Origin: an uncultured Erysipelotrichaceae bacterium
Lineage (GTDB): Bacteria > Bacillota_I > Bacilli_A > Erysipelotrichales > Erysipelotrichaceae
NCBI GenBank assembly: GCA_949744505.1
Contig: CATJXY010000050.1
Coordinates: forward strand, 27,261 to 91,260
DNA length: 64,000 nt
Direction of reading: 5' to 3'
Shown here: positions 34,539 through 43,208 of the stretch, piece after piece
How the letters are laid out: every line of letters starts with the position of its first letter
Numbering within the stretch: the stretch's first letter is position 1
The notes under the pieces: generated by a model
Database searches by the model: none
Told to the model about the DNA's origin: nothing
The model's input: only the letters and a program-made list of their open reading frames with translations
Translations under genes and position numbers: made by a program

Positions 34539-35817
34539 AATAACCTTTCTTACCTAACAAGTGGAACATGTTTTTCTTATAAACTTCCACACCAGGCTGA
34601 TTAAACGGATTAATATTAAGCATATAACAAGTCATTGCACATGAAATAAAGAAGAAATAACACATATAGCCGAATGTTCTTGAAGAACAATCAGGTAATG
34701 TAATCATTAAATTTGGTACTCCACCTGTTTCTTCATGGGCTTGTAAAGTACCTTGACAAGCCATTTTGTTTACCCAATCCAAGCTCTTTCCTTCTAAATA
34801 ATTCAAGCCATCTAAATCGGCTTCATCATGAGGAACAATACCGTCTATCATTGGCTTTTCTACAAGAAGCAATGTTTCATATAAAACTTTATTTCCTTCT
34901 TGAATAAACTGTCCTAATGAATGAAGATCGGTCGAGAAAGTTGCGGAATCAGGAAGAATTCCTTTTCCTTCTTTTCCTTCTGATTCACCGAATAATTGCT
35001 TCCACCATTCAGCAGTCATACTTAATGATGGCTCATATGTCACAAGCATCTCTACATTATAGCCTTTATTTTGTAACATACGTCTTGCGATAGCATAACG
35101 ATACGCTTGATTTGTTAAGATATCATCAGAATTCAAATCTTGATATGCTTGTTTATAACCGGCCATCATTTCATCAATATCAACTCCTGCAATAGCCAAA
35201 GGTAAAAGTCCAACCGGTGTGATAACACTATATCGTCCACCGATATCATCAGGAATAACAAATGTTTCATATCCTTCAATGGTTGCAAGCTCTTTCAAAG
35301 TACCACGTGCTTTATCGGTTGTCGCAATAATTCTTTCACGACACTCTTCTTTACCATACTTATTTTCCATAAACTCTTTAAACATTCTAAATGCAATAGC
35401 CGTCTCAGTAGTTGTTCCTGATTTAGAAATTACATTCATTACAACACTTTTGTTTTCAATATGTTTCAACACTTGTAAATGGTATGTACTGGAAAAAGTA
35501 TTTCCGATAAAGATTACTTCTGTCTTACTGTCACTGTATAATCCTTGAATTGCTTCTAAGGCAGCACGAGCACCGAGATAAGATCCACCAATACCGCAAA
35601 CCAATAAAACTTCGGCTTTATTGCGGACTTTAGCAGCAACTTTTTTCATTCTCTCAAACTCTTCTTTATCATAAGTTTCTGCCCAATTTACCCAACCAAG
35701 GAAATCATTTCCGGCACCTGTTTTCTCATGAATCATTTTGTGAATTCGTGATACTTCATACTGATAATCATTAAAATCTTCTGTTAAAAATGCATGGTCT
35801 GTATTTAATTTAATCAT
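34537..35817 (-). CDS. pgi: Glucose-6-phosphate isomerase
   Basis: 426 aa from ATG 35817 (AAAGGAGAC upstream); the longer frame from 35850 lies inside cvfD. Family signatures are present: VCGIGGSYLGARAALEA, SKSGTTTETA, DIGGRYSVITPVGLLP and GKGILPD, with catalytic E in WWKQLFGESEGKEGKG and K near the end in NPFNQPGVEVYKKN. Converts glucose-6-phosphate and fructose-6-phosphate in glycolysis. ATGA overlap with cvfD. Confidence 0.95.
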   Translation of the reverse strand: MIKLNTDHAFLTEDFNDYQYEVSRIHKMIHEKTGAGNDFLGWVNWAETYDKEEFERMKKVAAKVRNKAEVLLVCGIGGSYLGARAALEAIQGLYSDSKTEVIFIGNTFSSTYHLQVLKHIENKSVVMNVISKSGTTTETAIAFRMFKEFMENKYGKEECRERIIATTDKARGTLKELATIEGYETFVIPDDIGGRYSVITPVGLLPLAIAGVDIDEMMAGYKQAYQDLNSDDILTNQAYRYAIARRMLQNKGYNVEMLVTYEPSLSMTAEWWKQLFGESEGKEGKGILPDSATFSTDLHSLGQFIQEGNKVLYETLLLVEKPMIDGIVPHDEADLDGLNYLEGKSLDWVNKMACQGTLQAHEETGGVPNLMITLPDCSSRTFGYMCYFFFISCAMTCYMLNINPFNQPGVEVYKKNMFHLLGKKGY

Positions 35818-36173
35818 ATGTTGTCTCCTTTTTTTGCTTTTTCTATCCATTGATCCATTGAGTCCTGGATTGATTTAAACCCTAATTTCATCTCAGGTAA
35901 ATAATCAATTTTTTTTCTCTTATCTGATCTTCGAGAGCGATTTTGACATGCCTTCAATGAAAGCCGACATTGATGATTTTTTTCATCAATATCTAATACT
36001 TTCACTTGAACTACATCCGCAATGTGAATAAAATTTTCCACATCTTTTACAAATCCATCCGATATTTCAGATATATGAATCAATCCGGTCCAATCCTCTT
36101 CTAACAAAACAAAAGCCCCATAGGGCTGTATACCGGTAATTTTACCTGTTGTAATTTGTCCTATATTAATCAT
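35814..36173 (-). CDS. cvfD: S1-domain RNA-binding regulator (CvfD/YugI-like)
   Basis: 119 aa. One S1 domain fills residues 3-74 (GQITTGKITGIQPYGAFVLLEEDW ... GLIHISEIS ... VQVKVLDID ... LSLKA), followed by a basic region RRSDKRKK. Close to B. subtilis YugI (general stress protein 13) and pneumococcal CvfD, a post-transcriptional regulator. Overlaps pgi as ATGA. Starts after GGAGG. Divergent from the YuiD-like gene through two facing -10 elements. Confidence 0.8.
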   Translation of the reverse strand: MINIGQITTGKITGIQPYGAFVLLEEDWTGLIHISEISDGFVKDVENFIHIADVVQVKVLDIDEKNHQCRLSLKACQNRSRRSDKRKKIDYLPEMKLGFKSIQDSMDQWIEKAKKGDNI

Positions 36174-36196
36174 GGATCAGCCTCCAAACTAATTAT

Positions 36197-36229
36197 ATTA
36201 TAACACATCTTTAAAATTTGTGTTATACT
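36197..36229. promoter_or_regulatory. Divergent promoters forming an inverted repeat
   Basis: TATAACACA (36199-36207) and TGTGTTATA (36219-36227) form a perfect 9-bp inverted repeat. It contains two extended -10 boxes: minus-strand TGTTATAAT (-10 at 36202-36197) for cvfD and plus-strand TGTTATACT (-10 at 36224-36229) for the YuiD-like gene. Only one can be open at once. Confidence 0.6.
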
Positions 36230-36254
36230 AATTAACGAAGGAGAGAGTTCTATT

Positions 36255-36716
36255 ATGTACCATTCGTTTTGGCCACTGATTGCTGCTGTAATTGCTAACT
36301 TAGCGGCTCAGGGATTAAAACCTTTCTATTCCTTCCTGACTACACGTAAATGGGATTTTTCCTTAGTCTTTTCAAGTGGTGGATTTCCCAGTTCCCATTC
36401 ATCTATGGTTTCTGCATTGACATTAATTGTCGGTCTTGAAGAAGGACTTGACTCTTCTGTTTTTGCGATTGCATTTATTGTAATGTTGATCATCATTTAT
36501 GATGCGGCCAATGTTCGTTATTATGCTGGGAAAAATATTCAGATTACCCAGCAGTTAATACAGGATATTCAGGAATTAACACAAACAAAACTAAGCGACC
36601 CAATTTATTCGGCTAAAGTTAAACAAGTACTGGGTCATCGATGGATTGAGGTTTTTGGCGGAATAGCTCATGGTTTAGTCGTTGGTGGAATTATTTATTA
36701 TTTATTTATATTATGA
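36255..36716 (+). CDS. YuiD-like divergent PAP2 family membrane protein
   Basis: 153 aa. GGFPSSHSSMVSAL (near residues 41-54), YDAANVRYYAG and LGHRWIEVFGGIAHG match the DUF212 divergent PAP2 family, in which histidines resemble a phosphatase active site. Three or four membrane helices. It may act on a lipid phosphate; no substrate is proven. GAAGGAGAG precedes the ATG, and it is followed ten bases later by a NifU-like gene. Confidence 0.8.
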   Translation: MYHSFWPLIAAVIANLAAQGLKPFYSFLTTRKWDFSLVFSSGGFPSSHSSMVSALTLIVGLEEGLDSSVFAIAFIVMLIIIYDAANVRYYAGKNIQITQQLIQDIQELTQTKLSDPIYSAKVKQVLGHRWIEVFGGIAHGLVVGGIIYYLFIL

Positions 36717-36726
36717 GAGGTAATTT

Positions 36727-36987
36727 ATGGAGAATATGAAAGAACAAGTTCTTGCGGTTCTTGATAAGATCCGCCCCTATCTGCAAAGAGAAGGTGGCGA
36801 TGTAGAATTAGTCAGTATTGAGGATGGAGTCGTTACAGTACAGCTTACCGGAGCCTGTATGAATTGCATGAGTATGGATATCACCTTTTCTGAAGGAATC
36901 GAAGCATGGCTTATGGATGAAGTTCCGGGTATTGAACGAGTTCAACTAGCAAATACAATGGATTATTTCGAATTAGGCGATTACTGA
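36727..36987 (+). CDS. NifU C-terminal-domain protein (iron-sulfur scaffold, YutI/NfuA-like)
   Basis: 86 aa, one NifU C-terminal domain. EVLDKIRPYLQREGGDVELV (matching the family start, read here as VLDKIRPYLQREGGD) and the cluster-binding pair GACMNCMSMD near residue 41. It carries a 4Fe-4S cluster between two subunits for delivery to target proteins. Co-transcribed with the YuiD-like gene; a terminator follows. Confidence 0.9.
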   Translation: MENMKEQVLAVLDKIRPYLQREGGDVELVSIEDGVVTVQLTGACMNCMSMDITFSEGIEAWLMDEVPGIERVQLANTMDYFELGDY

Positions 36988-36997
36988 TTTTAAAAAT

Positions 36998-37019
36998 AAA
37001 ACTCCCGTATGGGAGTTTT
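36998..37019. terminator. Terminator shared by the NifU-like and Tad genes
   Basis: AAAACTCCC and GGGAGTTTT arms around GTAT, with A-rich and T-rich ends, between two convergent operons. Confidence 0.8.
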
Positions 37020-37021
37020 TA

Positions 37022-37369
37022 TTATTCCGTTTTATTTCTTGTTAATGCATAGGTAACAAGTTTTAATTGTGATTGATAGTTAATTACCGGAATGATAATC
37101 GGATAATTAACTTCTATTCGATATTCAAAAGATTCTTGATCAGAATTTGTAACAACATACTCACATTGTTTGCATAATTTTGATGAGAAATCAAGTTGTC
37201 TCTTAATATCCTCATTGAAGTCACAATTATGCTCAATCACACCAACAATCACTTCCTGATAACATCTTGCTTGTTGATAAATTGCAAGGTTAATTCCTCC
37301 ATAAGCCAAAAGACATATGAACATCATTCCGAAATAAAACAATCCCATTGTTTCAAATGCACCTTTCAT
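37022..37369 (-). CDS. TadE-like pseudopilin of the Tad locus
   Basis: 115 aa. A single hydrophobic helix near the N-terminus (about residues 9-28, GLFYFGMMFICLLAYGGINLAIYQQA) is followed by an outer domain with three Cys. This fits TadE/F minor pilins, which carry the helix at the start and a C-terminal exported domain. Placed last in the Tad operon. Identity rests on position and topology, because no strong sequence match is recognisable. Starts two bases after the Flp-like gene. Confidence 0.55.
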   Translation of the reverse strand: MKGAFETMGLFYFGMMFICLLAYGGINLAIYQQARCYQEVIVGVIEHNCDFNEDIKRQLDFSSKLCKQCEYVVTNSDQESFEYRIEVNYPIIIPVINYQSQLKLVTYALTRNKTE

Positions 37370-37370
37370 C

Positions 37371-37514
37371 TCAATATTGCTCCGTCATTTTTTGCCATTG
37401 AGATTCAATGGTTGTTTGCATCGTTGCTTTGAAGTTTTCGGAAAAAAGAATCATACCCGTTGCAATAACCGTCACTACAAGAACCAATCCATATTCTTCA
37501 AAAAAAGCTTTCAC
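37371..37514 (-). CDS. Flp-type small pilin
   Basis: 47 aa from GTG 37514, with AAAGGAGGTGATGAT just before it; the longer frame to 37610 reads through that site. MKAFFEEYGLVLVVTVIATGM contains the EYGL start of the Flp helix (E-Y after the cleavage point in other Flp proteins). One helix only. It would polymerise into the Tad pilus fibre. The leader peptide is very short and lacks the usual Gly before the cleavage site, which is odd. Overlaps tadC by four bases (GTGA). Confidence 0.65.
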   Translation of the reverse strand: MKAFFEEYGLVLVVTVIATGMILFSENFKATMQTTIESQWQKMTEQY

Positions 37515-38278
37515 ATCATCACCTCCTTTCCCATTAAATTTCCTATAACATTGATCATAATCACAAGAAATACAATTGTGACCCCAATCAAAGGAACAAT
37601 ACCCCACCATTGATATATCAACAATTGTGTTTCTTTTCTACTTTTTCTTTTATTTCTTATCCATGAAGAAGTACTGTGTGATAATTGCTCTAACTCTCTG
37701 TATGAACTCTTTTTCCCTTCAATTGAGCATCGATACAAGCATTTCATCGCTCTTGAAATTTGAACAAGTTCATATTGATTTAAAAACTCCGCATAATATT
37801 GATAGCACAGCGGTTCCGCCTCTAAATGATCAATTAATATTTCCAGTTCTTTTTTCATCAATTCAGGAGCGGTTTTTAGGCTTTTATTTAGTGATACCAC
37901 TACCGTGTTTGATTGTAATAAGATTTGTAGTTGTCTGATCCAAATTGGAAAACTCATTTCAATTTCATCTATCATTTTCTTTATTTTTCTCTTCACTTTA
38001 AAGTATGGGATTTTATACACAAAAAAGGATAAAGAAATCAAAACTATCAGATATCGAAGAGGTTTTCTTGTCATAGGAATCCAAAGAATGTTAACCAAAA
38101 TGATATTCATGCATTTTAATCTGGACACCATAAATTTTTCAATATTGAAATCATGGATACTTTTTTGAAATTCACGAAGTTCACCCTCCTCAATCATTTT
38201 TAATAAAGTGTTCTTATATTTTTTTTCAAACATCGCCCCACAAACCAATGCAAGTAATGTAAGTATAAATTGAATCAG
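37511..38278 (-). CDS. TadC-like inner-membrane protein (type II secretion F domain)
   Basis: 255 aa from a CTG at 38278 overlapping the tadB stop as CTGA, with AAGGAGG seven bases before. A TTG at 38248 would drop half of the first helix (IQFILTLLALVCGAMF). The middle shows T2SSF-type helices and IDEIEMSFPIWIRQLQILLQ; the last helix is IVPLIGVTIVFLVIMINVIG. TadB and TadC form the platform on which the pilus is built. CTG starts are rare, so this one deserves checking. Confidence 0.7.
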   Translation of the reverse strand: MIQFILTLLALVCGAMFEKKYKNTLLKMIEEGELREFQKSIHDFNIEKFMVSRLKCMNIILVNILWIPMTRKPLRYLIVLISLSFFVYKIPYFKVKRKIKKMIDEIEMSFPIWIRQLQILLQSNTVVVSLNKSLKTAPELMKKELEILIDHLEAEPLCYQYYAEFLNQYELVQISRAMKCLYRCSIEGKKSSYRELEQLSHSTSSWIRNKRKSRKETQLLIYQWWGIVPLIGVTIVFLVIMINVIGNLMGKEVMM

Positions 38279-39138
38279 AAAAATTCCTCCTTATCAATCC
38301 AAGGTTCCGTATAAACACGATATGCCATGATAATTGTTAAAATCAAAGTCATTATGAAAATAGATAAAGCACATTGATAGAGTTCATTATTTAGAGCATC
38401 ATCAATTCTTATAAGCATATTTTTGGATAAAAAAGCAACCACAAGTGCCATTAAGGCTAGAACACATATTTTATTCTTTATTTCAATTTGATTTCTTTTA
38501 AACTGAAAACAATCCTCAATTAAGTCTTCTATATCTTCATTAATTATATCGAGTCCACGTTCCATATCAAACGCTCCATATTCTTCATAAGCAATAACTA
38601 AAGAATGAAGATTTAACAAAATGAAATGTGTAAAACCTGCTTCGATACAAGCTAGTCCCTCATGAAATGATTTTCCTTGTTCTAGTTTAATAATTGCTTT
38701 CTCAATTTTTTCATTAAAATCTCCTAGCGGAAGTTTGGAACATTCCTGTAAACTAAAATAAATTTTACCGGTATTTTTGAAAAAATTAATGAATTGCTGA
38801 ATATAGTTAGAATAATCCAAGAATTGCTTTTGACGATAATAAAATATTGCATTCCATAAAAGCAATGTAGGAAACAAAAACAAAGCCATGGTCAAAATAC
38901 AAAACGCAGAAACAAAATTGAGTTCAAACAGATAAACACAAAAGATCAACATCATAGAAATAATAAAATAAAAAGTTATTTGCATTTGAGTAGATATTTC
39001 TTTTCCATACATTTTACTTTTTAAATGTAATTGATTTAAACCATTTTTTGAAAAGATTGAAATAGACTTCGACTCTTTATATGTAAAAAGAAAAGTAACT
39101 AAAACAATAGTATAAAATAAAATTTCAATCCATATCAT
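38275..39138 (-). CDS. TadB-like inner-membrane protein (type II secretion F domain)
   Basis: 287 aa from ATG 39138 (GGAGG upstream). Hydrophobic helices at about 2-20, 60-95 and near the end (ALMALVVAFLSKNMLI, ALSIFIMTLILTIIMAY). The cytoplasmic loop KLEQGKSFHEGLACIEAG resembles the T2SSF pattern. Forms the pilus platform with TadC. Overlaps tadA by 14 bases. Confidence 0.75.
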   Translation of the reverse strand: MIWIEILFYTIVLVTFLFTYKESKSISIFSKNGLNQLHLKSKMYGKEISTQMQITFYFIISMMLIFCVYLFELNFVSAFCILTMALFLFPTLLLWNAIFYYRQKQFLDYSNYIQQFINFFKNTGKIYFSLQECSKLPLGDFNEKIEKAIIKLEQGKSFHEGLACIEAGFTHFILLNLHSLVIAYEEYGAFDMERGLDIINEDIEDLIEDCFQFKRNQIEIKNKICVLALMALVVAFLSKNMLIRIDDALNNELYQCALSIFIMTLILTIIMAYRVYTEPWIDKEEFF

Positions 39139-40135
39139 CTTTTTCCTCCAAGCTTCGAGATAATTCAAGAAATTTTTGAATATCAATTACAGAAGCATCT
39201 TGTTTATCGTATAATACAGAAACAATAGGATTATTTTTTTCATTTAATGAAAATGAAACTATCTCTTTAATAAAACGATGAATTCCCTTTGAATCATGAT
39301 ATGATTCTAAATGAATTCCAATATCAATTGTTTCATAAATCATTTTTCTGAGATTTTCATTAAAAGAATAATTATTAGGGTAAATTTGGAGCATTCGTTC
39401 GGGAATTTGTGAAGCCTTTGGAGCATGTATCGTTGAAATCAGTTTTGTTCCTGCCGAAATACATTGCATCAAAGAAACAACTTCTTTTCCCCGAACCTCA
39501 GAAAGTAAAATCCAATCCGGTCGTTGTCTAAGACTTGCTTTGATTGCATGTTCGTAAGTGAATTGATCTGATACTTTTAACATGACACAATCTCTTTTTG
39601 GATGAATTGCACCATAGCGAATTTCCATTGTGTCTTCAATCGTGATTACTCTTTCAAAAGGACTAATATTTTCCATTAAATACTTCAAAAATTCGGTTTT
39701 TCCGGCACCGGGCAAACCGGAAATCATAATATTGTATTTCTTCTTCACACAATTCTTCAACATCTTCAAAATGGCTAGTGGAGCCATTTTTTGTTTGATA
39801 AGCAATTTGTCATTTAATCTTTGTATGGCCGGTGTCTTACGAATTGATAAGCTATTCCCCAACGAACAAACCGAGTGATGAAGAATACTGATCCTAAGAT
39901 CGTGAGTCTCTGTCTCTACAACACAATTAGATGCATTAAAAGGTAGATTTGCCATATTGGCAATGCGACTACACAATTGATTTATAAAACTAATATTTTG
40001 AAAATCTTCAACGAGAAATCTTCCTTTAACAAGATGATCAATCCACAAATGATGACCATTAAAATTAATATCTGTGACTTGTTTATCTTGAACATATTTT
40101 TCTAACTCTCCAAAGTCCAATTTACTCAAATCCAT
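39125..40135 (-). CDS. tadA: TadA/CpaF secretion ATPase
   Basis: 336 aa. Walker A ISGLPGAGKTEF (near residues 138-149), Asp box TIEDTMEI, Walker B-like WILLSEVRG, and His box STIHAP. TadA powers assembly of Flp pili. The N-terminal domain common to CpaF is short. Overlaps its neighbours on both sides. It is the only ATPase in the locus; a TadZ/CpaE-like protein is missing. Confidence 0.9.
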   Translation of the reverse strand: MDLSKLDFGELEKYVQDKQVTDINFNGHHLWIDHLVKGRFLVEDFQNISFINQLCSRIANMANLPFNASNCVVETETHDLRISILHHSVCSLGNSLSIRKTPAIQRLNDKLLIKQKMAPLAILKMLKNCVKKKYNIMISGLPGAGKTEFLKYLMENISPFERVITIEDTMEIRYGAIHPKRDCVMLKVSDQFTYEHAIKASLRQRPDWILLSEVRGKEVVSLMQCISAGTKLISTIHAPKASQIPERMLQIYPNNYSFNENLRKMIYETIDIGIHLESYHDSKGIHRFIKEIVSFSLNEKNNPIVSVLYDKQDASVIDIQKFLELSRSLEEKDDMD

Positions 40136-40841
40136 GGATCAAATACTCCAAAACTAAGGAATCTGTATTCAAAACTGACTCTTCTCCATATTCATAGCTT
40201 GATGAGGAAGCATACATTTGAATAGAACCAAGCTTCACTGCATTGGATAAAATAGAAATTTGATCTTGATCCAAAGCAATCGTAATCACATAAGGAACGG
40301 GTTGACTTTTTTCACTTTGCATATCGACACCATTACGGTCTTTCAATGACAAAATCCTCACATTACTTATTAGGAGATCAACAATAGGTTTATTTCGTTG
40401 CGGTTCTATTGTACAGTATATATCTACTTTTTGATGTGGAATCAAAGAATTCCCGGCACTACTTATTAAATCTGTTGCCATAGAATATACAACTTGATTC
40501 TCTTTTAACAAAAGAGAAGGCATATCGGGAAGTGTTTTTTCATCATATAGCATTGTTTTATAAAAAAGAGAACCTTCCGGAATCATTCCTTGAATATCTG
40601 TCCACTTTCCAACAATTTCTTCTTTATTTAAAAAAGTATTAAAGTTTAAATATGCACTTGGAATTAAAATGGTTTGAATCATATCTTCTGTCACTTGAAC
40701 ACGTGGACCAATTGATGATCGTGCCACATAAACCTCCATTAAATCTAACGAATTTTTTAAAGCTATTTTGAAAAGAAAAAAATTTACAGCTGCCAACAAT
40801 AACAATCCGGTACAAGAAATTGCTATTTTTTTATTCTTCAT
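40122..40841 (-). CDS. CpaB-like SAF-domain pilus assembly protein
   Basis: 239 aa. A signal anchor (residues 8-27) is followed by a SAF domain: VYVARSSIGPRVQVTEDMI ... ILIPSAYLNF ... VGKWTDIQGMIPEGSLFYKTML (residues 37-100), as in CpaB/RcpC. These proteins may guide pilin through or bind wall glycan. Overlaps the upstream gene by 11 bases; RBS GAGGTGATGG. Confidence 0.75.
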   Translation of the reverse strand: MKNKKIAISCTGLLLLAAVNFFLFKIALKNSLDLMEVYVARSSIGPRVQVTEDMIQTILIPSAYLNFNTFLNKEEIVGKWTDIQGMIPEGSLFYKTMLYDEKTLPDMPSLLLKENQVVYSMATDLISSAGNSLIPHQKVDIYCTIEPQRNKPIVDLLISNVRILSLKDRNGVDMQSEKSQPVPYVITIALDQDQISILSNAVKLGSIQMYASSSSYEYGEESVLNTDSLVLEYLIHGFE

Positions 40842-41202
40842 TTTCCATCACCTCTTCGATCATTGTCTCTTCAAATGAATAAACTTTCTTTAAACCTTCC
40901 GATGTATTCACTCGTATTCTAATCAGCAGTGGATGATTATTAAAGCCAAGCATTTCTATTGCATAATGAATATTTTTAGGTGCAAGTACTTCAAATGAAT
41001 CAATAAACTCTTCCATAGCCTTTTCTTTAGTTCTTTGATCAATTTCTTTTTGAATCAATACATTCATAGATGTATTGATTGATCTTTTTACAGCCTGATT
41101 AATACGATCAAGTTGAAGTGCATCTGAATGTATAAACAACCCGGCACAAAATATGGCACAACCAAAACAAATTATACATAATGTCAGAATCGTTCCTTTC
41201 AT
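40831..41202 (-). CDS. Membrane-anchored protein at the head of the Tad operon
   Basis: 123 aa. One N-terminal hydrophobic helix (about residues 4-24, with three Cys) and an outer, mainly helical domain. The topology resembles a pseudopilin or minor pilin, but I do not recognise a family. First gene of the seven-gene Tad operon, with GGAGGGGATATTT before the ATG. It is likely to be exported with the pilus parts. Confidence 0.5.
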   Translation of the reverse strand: MKGTILTLCIICFGCAIFCAGLFIHSDALQLDRINQAVKRSINTSMNVLIQKEIDQRTKEKAMEEFIDSFEVLAPKNIHYAIEMLGFNNHPLLIRIRVNTSEGLKKVYSFEETMIEEVMENEE

Positions 41203-41274
41203 AAATATCCCCTCCTATAAATTATTTACGAAAAAAAATCAATTTCCCTAAATCACCAGAACTATAATAAAAAA

Positions 41275-41305
41275 ACTCTAGTCCTTATCAGTTAAGAACT
41301 AGAGT
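41275..41305 (-). terminator. Terminator of ffh
   Basis: ACTCTAGT and ACTAGAGT arms with further pairs and one mismatch; in the minus transcript TTTTTTT follows. It separates ffh from the Tad operon. Confidence 0.8.
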
Positions 41306-41315
41306 AAAAACTCTT

Positions 41316-42704
41316 TTATCTTTTTCTTCCTTTTGGCATAAAGCCTCTCATTTGATTTTGTTGTTGCATCATCTGATTCATGTTTGGCATTCGACCACTT
41401 TTTTGTATCGCACTCATTTGCTTCATCATTTTCTTCATTTTTTCAAACTGATTGATCAATTTATTTATTTCCTGTACCGAAGTTCCTGAACCTTTTGCAA
41501 CTCTGTTTTTATGAGAATTTCTCATCATGGATGGATTTTCTCGTTCCTTCATAGTCATACTGGAAATAATTGCCTTTGTCACTTTCATATTCTTTTCTGC
41601 ATCTTCATCATTGATTTGTGATGTAAATTGACTCATACCGGGAATCATTCCTAACAATTTGGAAATAGAACCCAATTTAGAAACTTGTTCAAGTTGTTCA
41701 AGCATATCATCTAAAGTAAATGTGCCATTCATCATACGATCAGCTGCACGCTTTGATTTTTCATAATCCATCTTTTGCTCAGCTTGTTCAATCAATGTCA
41801 TGATATCGCCCATACCTAAAAGACGATCAGCCATACGTTCAGGATAGAAAATATCTAAATCTTCGATTTTTTCTCCTTGACCAACAAATTTAACAGGTAC
41901 ATTTGTTATTGCTCGAACAGACAATACACCACCACCCCGTGAATCGCCATCAAATTTTGTCACAACAAGTCCGGTTACTTGGAGCTGTTCATGGAATGTT
42001 TGGGCAACATGAATAATATCTTGTCCGGTCATTGCATCAACTGTCAACAGAATTTCTTCCGGATGCACTTTATCTTTAATGACAACTAGCTCATTCATTA
42101 ACTCTTCATCAATATGGAGTCGTCCGGCTGTATCGATCAAAACCATATCATATCCTTTTTCCTGAGCATAAATCATTCCTTTTTCCACTGCTTCCACAGC
42201 GCTATGATCACTACCTAAAGTAAACACTTCAACACCAATACTTTGACCTAAAGTTTGAAGTTGCTCTATAGCCGCAGGACGGATAACATCTGCTGCAATC
42301 AGCATTGGATTCTTATTCAATTTGTTTTTACACAAATTTGCAATCTTAGCTATACTTGTTGTCTTACCTGTTCCTTGCAACCCTACCAGCATAATTTTTG
42401 TCATGCCGACAGGATTTGTATTTAGTTGCGAATCATTTTCCCCTAATAAAACAACCAATTCATCATGAACAATTTTAACAACCATCTGTCCGGGATTCAA
42501 ACTTGTATATACATTTTGACCTATTGCTTTTTGCTTTACATTTTCAAGAAAGTTTTTGACAATTTTATAGTTTACATCTGCTTCCAAAAGTGCCATTCGC
42601 ACTTCTTTCAGCATATCTTCCATATTTTTCTCTGTCAATTTTCCTTTACCGGCAATATTTTTAAACGCTCTATTTAAACGCTCACTCAAACTTTCAAACG
42701 CCAT
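41316..42704 (-). CDS. ffh: Signal recognition particle protein Ffh
   Basis: 462 aa. N domain helices, G domain with GLQGTGKTTS (near residue 106), DTAGRLHID, TKFDGDSRGG and GxGEKIEDL, then the Met-rich M domain (from about 325, ending NMNQMMQQQNQMRGFMPKG). It binds signal peptides with SRP RNA and FtsY. Neither ylxM nor ftsY is beside it. It has its own promoter. Confidence 0.97.
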   Translation of the reverse strand: MAFESLSERLNRAFKNIAGKGKLTEKNMEDMLKEVRMALLEADVNYKIVKNFLENVKQKAIGQNVYTSLNPGQMVVKIVHDELVVLLGENDSQLNTNPVGMTKIMLVGLQGTGKTTSIAKIANLCKNKLNKNPMLIAADVIRPAAIEQLQTLGQSIGVEVFTLGSDHSAVEAVEKGMIYAQEKGYDMVLIDTAGRLHIDEELMNELVVIKDKVHPEEILLTVDAMTGQDIIHVAQTFHEQLQVTGLVVTKFDGDSRGGGVLSVRAITNVPVKFVGQGEKIEDLDIFYPERMADRLLGMGDIMTLIEQAEQKMDYEKSKRAADRMMNGTFTLDDMLEQLEQVSKLGSISKLLGMIPGMSQFTSQINDEDAEKNMKVTKAIISSMTMKERENPSMMRNSHKNRVAKGSGTSVQEINKLINQFEKMKKMMKQMSAIQKSGRMPNMNQMMQQQNQMRGFMPKGRKR

Positions 42705-42727
42705 ACTTACTTTACCTCACTTTTATA

Positions 42728-42756
42728 ATTATACTGAAAATCCACCTTATTTACAA
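42728..42756 (-). promoter_or_regulatory. Promoter of ffh
   Basis: Minus strand: -35 TTGTAA (42756-42751), 17-base spacer, -10 TATAAT (42733-42728). Confidence 0.75.
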
Positions 42757-42792
42757 CAGTTATTTAAGTTTCAATATATATGTCTGTTGTAA
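42751..42792. repeat. Inverted repeat overlapping the ffh -35
   Basis: TTACAACAG (42751-42759) and CTGTTGTAA (42784-42792), nine perfect base pairs around 24 bases. It lies just past the YolD-like stop and could be a T-run-less terminator or a binding site over the ffh promoter. Confidence 0.5.
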
Positions 42793-42797
42793 CAAAA

Positions 42798-43205
42798 TCA
42801 TTCAACTATTACAATATCTGATATATAAGAAATTCCAATTTTTGCTCCATCCATCAAAATTAATTCTTGCTTAATTTCATCAATTCTTTTGATTCTTTTA
42901 ACAACTGTTTTATATTCTCCACCCTGTTTTAATTTATCCGCAACAAAATATGTAATTTGAATCAAAGGACACTGCTGAATCTCATTTGAAATAATCTGTA
43001 AAACATAATTAAGTTTTTCTATTTCTTGTTCTTCTAACTCTTTTTTATCACTTGTTGATCTTGATGCCTCAATAATTGCATCTTCATATCCGCTTAAAGC
43101 TGAAAATGGAGCAAATTGCGCGGCTCGATTTAAAAGAGACATCTTATTTTTTCGCTTTGTACCGGTGTAAGGGTAATCAATAATATCTTCATATTGCTCT
43201 TTCAT
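42798..43205 (-). CDS. YolD-like family protein
   Basis: 135 aa. The family start is visible: YPYTGTKRKNKMSLLNRAAQFAPFSALSGYEDAI (residues about 11-44; the key words are RAAQFAPFSAL). YolD-like proteins accompany Y-family polymerases of the UvrX type, as here, and are tied to DNA damage tolerance. Biochemical function is unknown. It lies three bases after the polymerase gene and is co-transcribed. Confidence 0.85.
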   Translation of the reverse strand: MKEQYEDIIDYPYTGTKRKNKMSLLNRAAQFAPFSALSGYEDAIIEASRSTSDKKELEEQEIEKLNYVLQIISNEIQQCPLIQITYFVADKLKQGGEYKTVVKRIKRIDEIKQELILMDGAKIGISYISDIVIVE

Positions 43206-43208
43206 AAA

